Part shown: positions 1 to 7,629 of the stretch, piece after piece
Layout: every line of letters begins with the position of its first letter
Numbering within the stretch: position 1 is the first letter of the stretch
Source of the DNA: JALHST01 sp038316335
GTDB taxonomy: Bacteria > Bacteroidota > Bacteroidia > Flavobacteriales > Flavobacteriaceae
DNA length: 20,851 nt
NCBI GenBank assembly: GCA_038316335.1
Contig: JBBQAM010000064.1
Span: 1 to 20,851, forward strand
Reading direction: 5' to 3'
The notes under the pieces: generated by a model
What the model was told of the DNA's origin: nothing
Seen by the model: only the letters and a program-made list of their open reading frames with translations
The model's database searches: none
Program-made: the position numbers and the translations under genes

Positions 1-573
1 CCCACCTTCATTAAATCCTCCTCGGAGCCCACCATCATCATCCTGTAATGAGCGCAGCCATTTTGTTAATTCAGCGGCCATGACATGGTAATTATCGTTG
101 CCAGTAGTATGATAATATTGGTTGATAGCAATGAGTAGCCATGCATTATCCCCTATCCAAGTGCGATTGCCGTTATCCCCATTGCCGTTTCTGAATTGGT
201 AAAATCCGCCAGAACCATTCAAGAGTTCGCTTTCTACTTTGGCATTAAAATAGTCAAGAATTTTCTCGGCCTGGGATATTTTTCCTTCGTGAATAAAAAG
301 AATGGCGGCAAGTGCATTGTCATATAAGGAGACAAAATTTGAATTTTCCGAACTTTCGATAAGCCCAAGGGGGAGTTGCATTTTAGTCACCCAATTCGAG
401 GTTTTTTGGAGTTCTGTGAATCCTTTTTCAGTCTCTGGAACTGAAGGGACTATTGGAAGTTCAACCGGAACCAAAGCGATGGCATCGGAATTGAATACTT
501 CGGTGCTTTCTTCCCGGGCACAGGAAAGAAAAATTATGGCCGTCGCAAGTACGATTGATAGTCTTTGTAGCAT
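1..573 (-). CDS. Lipoprotein with six-hairpin (alpha/alpha) fold signature, partial
   Basis: An open frame reads from the ATG at 573-571 to the window edge (191 residues, no stop), so the C-terminus lies outside. The N-terminus is a lipoprotein signal: about 14 hydrophobic residues, then FLSC with the lipidated Cys near residue 18. A low-complexity linker rich in Pro, Val and Glu follows. From about residue 55 the chain has alternating helices with aromatic and Gly-rich turns (SLYDNALAAI, RTWIGDNAWLLIAINQYY, DDDGGLRGGF), the look of six-hairpin or toroid glycosidase-like proteins. The likely site is the outer membrane or periplasm, perhaps in carbohydrate handling. The exact family and substrate are not recognised. 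It is divergent from everything to its right. The gene and lipoprotein nature are well supported; the fold call is inference. Confidence 0.75.
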   Translation of the reverse strand, partial: MLQRLSIVLATAIIFLSCAREESTEVFNSDAIALVPVELPIVPSVPETEKGFTELQKTSNWVTKMQLPLGLIESSENSNFVSLYDNALAAILFIHEGKISQAEKILDYFNAKVESELLNGSGGFYQFRNGNGDNGNRTWIGDNAWLLIAINQYYHTTGNDNYHVMAAELTKWLRSLQDDDGGLRGGFNEGG

Positions 574-650
574 AAGTTGATTTTGAAAAGGGGGTCCAAA
601 TTCAATTTAAAGCTACAGTACAAGCGCATTATATGATGTATTTTACTACG

Positions 651-706
651 AATAGGTCGTTTGCTCGTTAAACGACCGATCCCTTCGCGGGTCACCTATT
701 TTTTTT
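651..706 (+). terminator. Overlapping inverted repeats followed by a T-tract
   Basis: A perfect 8-bp inverted repeat (GGTCGTTT at 655-662, AAACGACC at 670-677, 7-nt loop) lies inside a second one (AATAGGT at 651-657, ACCTATT at 694-700). The second runs directly into eight T residues (699-706). The two stems share 655-657, so they compete for those bases. The form is that of an intrinsic terminator on the plus strand, but no plus-strand gene precedes it. It could equally be a structured remnant or interspersed repeat. Confidence 0.35.
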
Positions 707-841
707 GCTCTTTAGACCTGGATGCGTACCTGCCATTCGTCGATGGTTCAATAAGATGAAAGGGTTCGCTTTGGCCTTAGCACATCAAAAACCAAAAGAT
801 AGTTTCGTCTTTTTGTTATATCAATAATCAAAAAGCTTTCT

Positions 842-849
842 TATATTTG
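842..849 (+). promoter_or_regulatory. Bacteroidota -7 box (TAnnTTTG)
   Basis: TATATTTG matches the Bacteroidota primary sigma -7 consensus exactly and is followed by C, as is usual in flavobacteria. The -33 element is poor: the nearest TTTG (812-815) is 26 bases upstream, longer than the usual spacing. If used, transcription would begin near 855, just ahead of the structured stretch that ends in the terminator at 897-926. Confidence 0.4.
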
Positions 850-854
850 CCCTG

Positions 855-926
855 TTGTGTTGTGACCCAAAGCCTGTAAAAAGGTGAGGGCCAATGAAAG
901 GCTTTCCATAATGGGAGGCTTTTTTT
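855..926 (+). ncRNA. Candidate small RNA or attenuated leader
   Basis: This is the stretch between the -7 box and the T-tract of the following terminator, about 70 nt. It can form two mutually exclusive hairpins. In one, 869-875 pairs with 899-905 (seven Watson-Crick pairs). In the other, 897-907 pairs with 913-923 (terminator). The 899-905 heptamer AGGCTTT recurs at 916-922. A five-codon frame (ATG at 894, MKGFP, stop at 909-911) lies across the switch, preceded by a purine-rich GGTGAGG at 883-889. No known RNA class is recognised. It may be a free small RNA or an attenuator in a long hmgA leader; expression is not shown. Confidence 0.3.
897..926 (+). terminator. Intrinsic terminator
   Basis: An 11-bp stem (897-907 with 913-923, three G-U wobbles) closes a 5-nt ATAAT loop, and its 3' arm merges into a run of seven T residues (920-926). 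It ends the candidate short transcript that starts near 855. Confidence 0.5.
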
Positions 927-1224
927 GTTGTTAGTAAGCACCAAAAAAATAGCGATAGGAAGATTTCTTCTTTAAAAAGCTTAAAACCGGTATCGAATGT
1001 TGTGCCTTTGCCCATCTCACGAAAAGGATGAGGTGCGACCACTATTTTTAGTTCGTATCACACTTTTTTGGAAAGAACTTTAATAAATCTATTAAGCGTA
1101 TCCATCCTGGATTGTTTCAATTGAAGGATTCCTAGAATTTCCAATCCCATTTTAAAGGGCCATTTCATTGTTTCACAAAACCTTTTAAATGTTGTAATTT
1201 TAAGTACGCTAAAACGAAAAAAGT

Positions 1225-2382
1225 ATGCCATTGTATCATAGACTTGGAAAGATACCCGAAAAAAGACACACACAATTCAGGAAAGCCGATGGCACCTTAC
1301 ATTATGAGCAACTTTTTGGCACTGTCGGTTTTGATGGGATGTCATCTTTGATGTATCATTTGTACCGGCCGACTCAGGTGAAGGAAGTAGTCAAGACTTT
1401 GGATATTTCGCCTACTGCAATCGTTGAGCACAATATAAAATCACGGTTGTTAAAGGGATTCAATGTCAAACCTGAAGACGATTATTTGGAAAGCCGGAAG
1501 ACCGTTTTGTTCAATGGGGATGTACATATCGGCCTTGCGGCCCCTAAAAAATCCGTAACCGATTATTTTTATAAGAATACCGATGCCGATGAACTCTTAT
1601 TTATTCACAAAGGCAGCGGTACCTTAAAAACGATGTTAGGGGAAATCCCGTTTGAATATGGTGACTATTTGGTGATTCCGCGTGGTATGATTTACCAAAT
1701 CGCTTTCGATACGAAAGAGAACCGCTTGCTAATCGCGGAAAGCTATCATCCTATCTATACCCCAAAACGCTACCGGAATTGGTTCGGACAACTGCTCGAG
1801 CATTCGCCCTATTGTGAGCGCGATTTGAAGTTGCCTGGGAATTTGCGGACACACGATGAAAAGGGTGATTTTTTGATAAAAGTAAAAAAGCAAGGACACC
1901 TGCATCACATGGTATATGCCACCCATCCTTTTGACATTGTGGGCTGGGACGGATACAACTATCCGTATGGTTTTTCGATTCACAACTTCGAGCCAATAAC
2001 AGGAAGGGTCCACCAGCCACCGCCGGTACATCAAACCTTTGAAACTGCTGCGTTTGTAGTGTGCTCATTCGTGCCAAGGATGTATGACTATCACCCCCTT
2101 TCGATACCCGCACCCTATAACCATTCGAACATTGATTCAGATGAGGTATTGTACTATGTCGATGGCGATTTTATGAGCCGGAAGAATATTGACAAAGGTT
2201 TTATTTCCCTACATCCGGCAGGTATTCCCCACGGGCCGCATCCGGGCACCTATGAGGCCAGTATCGGGAAAACCAGGACCGAGGAATTGGCCGTGATGAT
2301 CGACACATTTAAACCCTTGAAGTTGACCCAAGATGCTTTGGATATCGATGACGGTGTGTATTATAAAAGTTGGTTGGAATAA
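1225..2382 (+). CDS. hmgA: Homogentisate 1,2-dioxygenase
   Basis: This enzyme opens the ring of homogentisate to maleylacetoacetate with O2 and non-haem Fe(II), the central ring-cleavage step of tyrosine and phenylalanine breakdown in the cytoplasm. At 385 residues it matches the shorter bacterial form. The N-terminus (YHRLGKIPEKRHTQFRK) and GTVGFDGMSSLMYHLYRPT are family signatures. The iron ligands expected from the human enzyme are visible: His300 in PYNHSN, Glu307 in DEVLYY and His336 in IPHGPH. The ATG at 1225 is preceded by an A-rich stretch with no clear Shine-Dalgarno, normal for Bacteroidota. The gene stands alone on the plus strand and converges on hutF. No other gene of the tyrosine route lies in the window, so its partners must be elsewhere. 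Confidence 0.95.
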   Translation: MPLYHRLGKIPEKRHTQFRKADGTLHYEQLFGTVGFDGMSSLMYHLYRPTQVKEVVKTLDISPTAIVEHNIKSRLLKGFNVKPEDDYLESRKTVLFNGDVHIGLAAPKKSVTDYFYKNTDADELLFIHKGSGTLKTMLGEIPFEYGDYLVIPRGMIYQIAFDTKENRLLIAESYHPIYTPKRYRNWFGQLLEHSPYCERDLKLPGNLRTHDEKGDFLIKVKKQGHLHHMVYATHPFDIVGWDGYNYPYGFSIHNFEPITGRVHQPPPVHQTFETAAFVVCSFVPRMYDYHPLSIPAPYNHSNIDSDEVLYYVDGDFMSRKNIDKGFISLHPAGIPHGPHPGTYEASIGKTRTEELAVMIDTFKPLKLTQDALDIDDGVYYKSWLE

Positions 2383-2510
2383 ACGAAGAGGATAGCATAT
2401 AGATGAAAGAGGAAAGAAAACAGCCGATAGAGAATACATAATTATTAACTAGTAACCCAGTACCCTAATAACCTTTTGTTGGTGGCTGAAACTCAAATGC
2501 TGAAATTGCC

Positions 2511-3890
2511 CTATCTATTTTTCAATTGGGTGATAGCGGCTTTAAACGCATCGACAATGTCGCTTCTTTTACTTGAATCCCTGGAACTGGGTAGTAGTTC
2601 CCCATGAGAAATCGTTCCCAGATACATACTTGCGTCTGCAGCGTACACGATAGTAGATGTCAAATTTTGGAGGGAAGTGGCGGTTATTAACGGGGATGAC
2701 GCATCGATAATTACGGCGTTCAAGGATTCACCGATCTTAAAGAACTCGATTACATTATTTCCCATCGCCTTTTTACCCGAACCGCTGGCCATTGTTATGG
2801 CGTATAGGCCACTATCATTTTGTTGGGACGACACATACGTCGCTCTTTGGTGACTAACCAAGCGCTGACCATAGTCTAATATGCGAAGTTCTTCGAGCGG
2901 ATTTAAACCAATATGACTATCTGTTCCGATACTCCAGTTACCCCCGTGTCTTTGATAGTTTAGCAACGGAAATAGCCCATCCCCTAGGTTGCCCTCGGTA
3001 CTTGGGCAAAGCACGACATGGGCCCTGCTTTTGGCAATTCCGATGGTTTCGTCTTCGGTGATATGGGTGGCATGGATCAAATGATAACGATCTGACATGT
3101 CAATATTTTCCAAAAGCCATTCCACGGGTCGTTTACCAAGATAGTCAACAGCGTCGGCAACTTCTTGCAGCTGCTCTGAGACGTGTAAATGAAAGGGTAT
3201 AACCTGAGGGCCGACTTTGGTGATTTCGATAATGTCTCCGGGTTCGACCCCCCGCAGCGAATGCACTCCCATGCCGATCTTGGCATGCTTGTAGTGTTTA
3301 CACGCGTCCTGGCTTGCTTGTAATAGCCTTAAATAATCATCGATACTTGGCGAAATGAAGCGTCGTTGTCGTTCATTGGGTGCAATTCCGAATCCACCTT
3401 TTTGGTAAAAAATGGGAATCAAGGTGATGCCGATACCAGCGGTTTTTGCGGCTGCGATCAACCGGCTTCCCATTTCTGCCGGGGCGGCATATCGGTTTCC
3501 ATTTTTGTCATGATGTAGGTAGTGGAATTCTGCGACGTTCGTATAGCCATTGCGCACCAATTCGGAGTATACCATGGTGGCGATCGCCTCCATTTGGTCG
3601 GGATCCACTCCCAGTGCCAACTGATACATCGCCTCGCGCCATCCCCAAAAATCATCTTTACGGCCTTGGACCTCATGTTTTTCGGCAAGGCCTGCCATCG
3701 CATATTGGAAGGCGTGTGAATGTGCGTTCTGGAAGCCGGGCAATGCAAAACCGTTGATGATTTCAAGGGAGGTATCCGTTGGGTCGAAGGAGGCAATGTT
3801 TGTAATGATGCCTTCCGAATTGAGCGTTACTGAGGCATTTTTCAACCAGCCCGTATGCTGCAATATCCCTTTGAAATAATACGTTTTCAT
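2511..3890 (-). CDS. hutF: Formimidoylglutamate deiminase
   Basis: A cytoplasmic amidohydrolase-superfamily enzyme that deaminates N-formimino-L-glutamate to N-formyl-L-glutamate and ammonia, the fourth step of the five-step histidine route. It has 459 residues, normal for HutF. Metal-site motifs in order are HSH at 57-59 (NAHSHAFQ), HLHVSEQ with His236 at 234-240, LIHATH with His273, and GTDSH with Asp324. The segments HSLRGVEPG and TEGNLGDGLFPL are typical of HutF rather than of guanine or chlorohydrolase relatives. Its ATG overlaps the hutG stop by 4 bp (ATGA), which implies translational coupling and consecutive reactions. It is the last gene of the hut cluster. I see no strong terminator in the 128 bp before hmgA. 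Confidence 0.93.
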   Translation of the reverse strand: MKTYYFKGILQHTGWLKNASVTLNSEGIITNIASFDPTDTSLEIINGFALPGFQNAHSHAFQYAMAGLAEKHEVQGRKDDFWGWREAMYQLALGVDPDQMEAIATMVYSELVRNGYTNVAEFHYLHHDKNGNRYAAPAEMGSRLIAAAKTAGIGITLIPIFYQKGGFGIAPNERQRRFISPSIDDYLRLLQASQDACKHYKHAKIGMGVHSLRGVEPGDIIEITKVGPQVIPFHLHVSEQLQEVADAVDYLGKRPVEWLLENIDMSDRYHLIHATHITEDETIGIAKSRAHVVLCPSTEGNLGDGLFPLLNYQRHGGNWSIGTDSHIGLNPLEELRILDYGQRLVSHQRATYVSSQQNDSGLYAITMASGSGKKAMGNNVIEFFKIGESLNAVIIDASSPLITATSLQNLTSTIVYAADASMYLGTISHGELLPSSRDSSKRSDIVDAFKAAITQLKNR

Positions 3891-4696
3891 GCGATGGTAA
3901 TCATGTTTTTGATTAAGCCCTCCAACGCGGTACGCAGGACGTTTTGAACTAGCGCTGCTCGGGAGTCATTAAAAGTAAGTTCATTATCATCCATATAAAG
4001 TATTTTGTTCATTTCCAATTGAAGCGCATGTATCTTATTTTTAGGATTCCCAAAATAGCGTGTAATGTGCCCCCCTTTAAATGGCACATTATGGCGTAGT
4101 CCGAAAGATCCCGTCCCTAGGCCTTTCAATGCCGTCTGGATTATTTGGGTGTCTGCTGTTTTTTCGTCGTTATTTCCCAAAATCATATCCGGAAAGGGGT
4201 CTTTTTGAATGGTGCTTATCAGATGGCGTATCGAGTGGGCATCCCAAAGTAACACCTTGCCAAACTGGTTTTTTCTATCTTGTAAGAGCGTTTCAAGCTT
4301 TTTGTAGTAGGGCCAGTAATAGGCGTGCAGCCTTCGTTCGATTTCAGTTTGGTCGGGTTCGTATTCGGGGGATTTGTAAATTTTATTTCCATAAAAATCG
4401 GTGAGTGGAACATGGCTTGTAATTAGCCGGCCATCATCATATAATGGAATACTGTCGGGATCTCGATTCAAGTCAATAACCCATCTACTTAGGTTCGCCT
4501 TGATCAGTGTTATTCCCAGGGCAGGGGCAAAGCCATATAGTTTGGGTAGAAACCAATCGGTGTCGTCTAAGTAGGTTTGCAACCTTTTATTATAATGGCC
4601 TTTTAGTTCTGGGGGAAATTGCGTCCCGGCATGGGGAATACTGATGATTATCGGAACGAAATCGGCGGTGGGTTCAATAATTTTAAAGAGGTCCAT
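3887..4696 (-). CDS. hutG: N-formylglutamate amidohydrolase (deformylase)
   Basis: It hydrolyses N-formyl-L-glutamate to glutamate and formate, the last step of the HutF-type histidine route. The 269-residue length matches the FGase family (Pfam FGase), not the arginase-like formimidoylglutamase that also bears the name hutG. Diagnostic pieces are ISIPHAGTQFP near residues 18-28, DDTDWF at 44-49, ANLSRWVIDLNRDPDS at 67-82 and LLWDAHSIR further on, which supply His, Asp and Arg residues for the zinc and substrate site. Its stop overlaps the hutF start (ATGA), and the gap to hutD is 30 bp. In this family the symbol is used for two unrelated enzymes; here it means the deformylase. Confidence 0.92.
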   Translation of the reverse strand: MDLFKIIEPTADFVPIIISIPHAGTQFPPELKGHYNKRLQTYLDDTDWFLPKLYGFAPALGITLIKANLSRWVIDLNRDPDSIPLYDDGRLITSHVPLTDFYGNKIYKSPEYEPDQTEIERRLHAYYWPYYKKLETLLQDRKNQFGKVLLWDAHSIRHLISTIQKDPFPDMILGNNDEKTADTQIIQTALKGLGTGSFGLRHNVPFKGGHITRYFGNPKNKIHALQLEMNKILYMDDNELTFNDSRAALVQNVLRTALEGLIKNMITIA

Positions 4697-4726
4697 ACGT
4701 TCAAAGATAATTAAGATCTATGGTCT

Positions 4727-5317
4727 TTAAGTTGCCTTACCAGCTATTTCAGCAAAGATCAGCTCGCTTTGTTCAATGCCCTCAAAGTCTATGATTTTAG
4801 CGTTCAACTCACGAAGTATGAAAAGCTCGCCTTGACGTATCCGTTGAGGTGCCTCGGTTATAGGTATGGTAATTTCCCCGACATGTACATAAATAAAAAG
4901 CCAGTCGAGAGGTACGGCAATAGTATACCTGCCCTTGGATCCTTTGTTGATTTCACCCCCCCTAAGATTCGATGTAAAGGTGCCCCTGGTCATAAGATTA
5001 AAGTCGGTACATTTTCCCAAGGCCCTTGTTTTCTGGTCGCCTGTGAAGTGATCGACATCAAATTTATGGAGTTCTTTAGTACCTTGACGTTCATGCAGTA
5101 AGGTGATTTTGCCGGTGAGGACCATTAATTTTCGTTCCACACCCGGTAACACAGTGAAAATCGATTCATCCACAGTTACAGTCGCAACACTGATTCTAAA
5201 ATCAAAGTCGCGGTTTTTGAGGTGTGCATGCTCGGGATAGATAAAAAGTTGTGTAGTCGTACCTCCCGACCAAAGGTCTGTTGAAAAACTATCGGATCGA
5301 AGATGGGTGCTTTTCAT
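4727..5317 (-). CDS. hutD: HutD family accessory cupin
   Basis: A 196-residue HutD-family protein. Recognisable elements are WSGGTTTQLFIYP (residues 16-28), FDFRISVATVTVDESIFTVLPG, a LMVLTGKITL strand pair, a cupin-like DVDHFTGD, and TDFNLMTRG. The family folds as a bicupin and is found in hut operons of many bacteria. It has been proposed to bind formylglutamate-type intermediates or to limit the pathway, but no catalytic reaction is established. It lies 13 bp after hutU and 30 bp before hutG, so it is almost certainly co-transcribed. No signal peptide is present, so the protein is cytoplasmic. The family call is secure; the role is not. Confidence 0.85.
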   Translation of the reverse strand: MKSTHLRSDSFSTDLWSGGTTTQLFIYPEHAHLKNRDFDFRISVATVTVDESIFTVLPGVERKLMVLTGKITLLHERQGTKELHKFDVDHFTGDQKTRALGKCTDFNLMTRGTFTSNLRGGEINKGSKGRYTIAVPLDWLFIYVHVGEITIPITEAPQRIRQGELFILRELNAKIIDFEGIEQSELIFAEIAGKAT

Positions 5318-5330
5318 TCAATTTTATTCA

Positions 5331-7370
5331 CTAAAATAGACCATCCAACAAGCGATCATCTACCAAATTCGGTAGCGTAACCCTTAGTGTGGGCGTGCGT
5401 TCCATTTCCCTTTTGATGGCAAAAAGTGCTTCAGGATTACGCGCCCAACTTCTACGTGAAATGCCATTATTCACGTCATAGAATAGCATATTCTTCAATT
5501 TTCGGGAGGCATCGTCCGAGCCATCCAAGACCATCCCAAAACCGCCATTGATGACCTCGCCCCATCCAACGCCACCGCCATTGTGGATGGAGACCCAAGT
5601 AGCGCCGCGAAAACTATCCCCGATGACATTCTGAATGGCCATATCGGCTGTAAATTGACTCCCATCATAGATGTTACTGGTCTCTCGAAAAGGCGAATCG
5701 GTACCGCTAACGTCGTGATGATCACGGCCAAGAACGATCGGGGCTGAAATTTCCCCGGATCGAATGGCCTGATTAAATGCTTCGGCAATCTTGGTTCGAC
5801 CCTCGGCATCGGCATATAAAATGCGGGCTTGGGAGCCTACCACCAATCGGTTCTCTTCGGCTTCTTGAATCCATTTGATATTATCCTGCATTTGTTGTTG
5901 GATTTCCGTCGGGGCGTCTGCTTTTATTTTCCTCATGACCTCAAGTGCGATGGCATCTGTTTTCCGAAGGTCTTCCCGATTTCCAGAAGTGCACACCCAA
6001 CGAAAGGGGCCAAAACCGTAATCAAAGCACATTGGCCCCAGTATATCCTGAACATAGGAAGGATAGGCCCATCTTCCGGCACCTTCATCTCGGGCAGGGG
6101 AGCTTGAAAAATCACCCTCCTTGGTTTTATAAACGGCCGCCCCTGCCCGGGAGGCCTCGAGCAAAAAGGCATTTCCATAATCAAAGAAATACGTTCCTTT
6201 TTTTGTGTGCCGATTGATAGCGGTTACCTGCCTTCGCAAGGATTCCTGTACGTGCTCCTTAAAGGATTTTGGGTCTGAGTTCATCAGGATATTGGCCGCT
6301 TCAAAGGAGATGCCGGCCGGATAATAACCGCCTGCCCAAGGGTTGTGCAAAGAGGTTTGGTCAGATCCCAAATGTATATAAATAGCTTCTTTATCAAATC
6401 GTTCCCAAACATCGATGATGTTGCCAATAAAGGCCAAGGAAACCACTTCCTTTTTTAATTGTGCGGTCTTGGTCCTTTCCACCAGCATCCCGAGGTCATC
6501 GATAAGCTCGTCGACCCACCCCTGGGCATGTCTTTTTTTGGCCGCTGTGGGATTTACTTCTGCGCAGATGGTAATACAGCCGGCTATATTTCCGGCCTTG
6601 GGTTGGGCACCGCTCATACCGCCCAATCCGGCCGTCAAGAAAATTTTACCAGCCGGAGTTTCACCATTTTTTAATACTTTTCGAAACGCGTTCATGACCG
6701 TAATAGCTGTGCCGTGCACGATTCCTTGTGGCCCGATATACATGTAGGATCCTGCCGTCATTTGTCCATATTGCGTTACACCAAGGGCATTGTACTTCTC
6801 CCAATCGTCAGGCTTGGAGTAGTTCGGAATCATCATACCATTGGTGACTACCACGCGCGGGGCTTCTTTGGCGGAAGGGAACAGCCCCATCGGATGGCCT
6901 GAATAGCTATGTAAAGTCTGTTCCTCGGTCATGGTCGCCAGATACCGCATCGTAACAAGATACTGCGCCCAGTTCTGAAAAACCGCCCCATTGCCTCCAT
7001 ACGTAATCAATTCCGCCGGATGTTGCGCGACCGCAGGATCCAAATTGTTTTGGATCATTAGCATAATGGCAGCCGCGTGAACCGTTTTAGCGGGATATTC
7101 GTCAATGGGCCTGGCATACATTTTATAGTCAGGACAAAACCGATGCATATAAATACGGCCATGACTTAGGAGTTCTTGGGCAAATTCTTTCGATAGTTCG
7201 GAGTGCCATTTTTCTGGAAAATAACGCAGGGCATTGCGAATGGCCAGTTTTTTTTCAGCCAGACTGAGGAGGTCCTTGCGTTTTGGGGCATGGTTTGCAT
7301 CGTTGGCGTAGGCTTTTTTGGGAGGTAATTCGGATGGAATTCCTTGTAGTATTTGTGACTTGAAGTTCAT
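5331..7370 (-). CDS. hutU: Urocanate hydratase
   Basis: It converts urocanate to 4-imidazolone-5-propanoate, using tightly bound NAD+ as an electrophile, the second step of histidine breakdown. Signatures are the N-terminal TYGGNGAVFQNWAQYLVTMR (residues 123-142), the Gly-rich nucleotide-binding TAGLGGMSGAQPKAGNIAG (246-264) and FRWVCTSGNREDLRKTD, whose Cys460 corresponds to the conserved active-site Cys. At 679 residues it is the long form, comparable to vertebrate urocanase and longer than the usual proteobacterial enzyme of about 560. The ATG at 7370 is the first in-frame choice consistent with the N-terminus. The 259-bp gap from hutI holds repeats; hutD follows after 13 bp. Confidence 0.95.
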   Translation of the reverse strand: MNFKSQILQGIPSELPPKKAYANDANHAPKRKDLLSLAEKKLAIRNALRYFPEKWHSELSKEFAQELLSHGRIYMHRFCPDYKMYARPIDEYPAKTVHAAAIMLMIQNNLDPAVAQHPAELITYGGNGAVFQNWAQYLVTMRYLATMTEEQTLHSYSGHPMGLFPSAKEAPRVVVTNGMMIPNYSKPDDWEKYNALGVTQYGQMTAGSYMYIGPQGIVHGTAITVMNAFRKVLKNGETPAGKIFLTAGLGGMSGAQPKAGNIAGCITICAEVNPTAAKKRHAQGWVDELIDDLGMLVERTKTAQLKKEVVSLAFIGNIIDVWERFDKEAIYIHLGSDQTSLHNPWAGGYYPAGISFEAANILMNSDPKSFKEHVQESLRRQVTAINRHTKKGTYFFDYGNAFLLEASRAGAAVYKTKEGDFSSSPARDEGAGRWAYPSYVQDILGPMCFDYGFGPFRWVCTSGNREDLRKTDAIALEVMRKIKADAPTEIQQQMQDNIKWIQEAEENRLVVGSQARILYADAEGRTKIAEAFNQAIRSGEISAPIVLGRDHHDVSGTDSPFRETSNIYDGSQFTADMAIQNVIGDSFRGATWVSIHNGGGVGWGEVINGGFGMVLDGSDDASRKLKNMLFYDVNNGISRRSWARNPEALFAIKREMERTPTLRVTLPNLVDDRLLDGLF

Positions 7371-7401
7371 TGATTTAATTTGCTTAATATAAATTTTTAT
7401 A

Positions 7402-7456
7402 CTCCCCTCCTTTTTTGGAGGGGTGGATTCGATTTAGCGAAGCCGGGGTGGGTATT
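7402..7456. repeat. Interspersed palindromic (REP-like) element
   Basis: A perfect 7-bp inverted repeat (CCCCTCC at 7404-7410, GGAGGGG at 7417-7423) with a six-T loop is followed by TGGATTCG, AGCGAAGCC and GGGGTGGG. This layout, a GGAGGGG hairpin then a CGAAG-containing arm then GGGGTGG, resembles the abundant interspersed repeat of Bacteroidota genomes. In the hut transcript (minus strand) it lies just ahead of hutU and could act as a weak terminator or RNA-stability hairpin. Copy number elsewhere cannot be seen here. Confidence 0.5.
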
Positions 7457-7567
7457 ATTTAATTTTTAGTTCAAAATCCCAGTCAACACCGTTTAGGTCG
7501 GCTGCGTCCCTTTGACAAAAAGGAGGAGCCAGGTACTATTTTATTTTTTAGCTTTTGGCGATCTCCT

Positions 7568-7616
7568 AATTCAAACTTCGTACTTCCTAATTCCGACTTC
7601 GTACTTCGTACTTCTT
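7568..7616. repeat. Seven-unit heptad tract (ACTTCGT-like)
   Basis: Seven contiguous 7-bp units without indels: AATTCAA, ACTTCGT, ACTTCCT, AATTCCG, ACTTCGT, ACTTCGT, ACTTCTT. Every unit keeps TTC at positions 3-5. The tract lies 13 bp beyond the hutI stop codon, in the hutI/hutU gap. The period of seven and the position at a gene's 3' end match the CAGT and CAAT heptad arrays near ruvC, though the core differs. Confidence 0.65.
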
Positions 7617-7629
7617 TCCCCTTCGGGAG

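Larger units (their letters stand above)
574..1224. other. Intergenic region without a convincing gene
   Basis: These 651 bases separate the divergently read lipoprotein gene and hmgA. Short frames on both strands are AT-driven and match no family I recognise. The region holds a hairpin cluster with a T-tract (651-706), a good Bacteroidota -7 box (842-849) and a terminator-like hairpin (897-926), described separately. The 300 bases from 927 to 1224 hold no further clear structure. A weak hmgA promoter candidate is TTG at 1168-1170 and TAATTTTA at 1195-1202, with a slightly long spacing of 24. Confidence 0.6.

Noticed and set aside
302..580. Plus-strand 92-codon frame
   Set aside because: It is antisense to the lipoprotein gene, whose signal peptide and lipobox are convincing.
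720..800. Possible gene remnant on the minus strand
   Set aside because: A run of about 29 codons without a stop looks mildly coding but has no start, no recognisable family and stops on both sides.
1058..1273. Minus-strand 71-codon frame upstream of hmgA
   Set aside because: It overlaps the 5' end of hmgA, is AT-driven in composition and resembles no family.
2383..2510. Bidirectional terminator between hmgA and hutF
   Set aside because: No stem followed by a T-tract could be found on either strand; only weak AT-rich inverted repeats.
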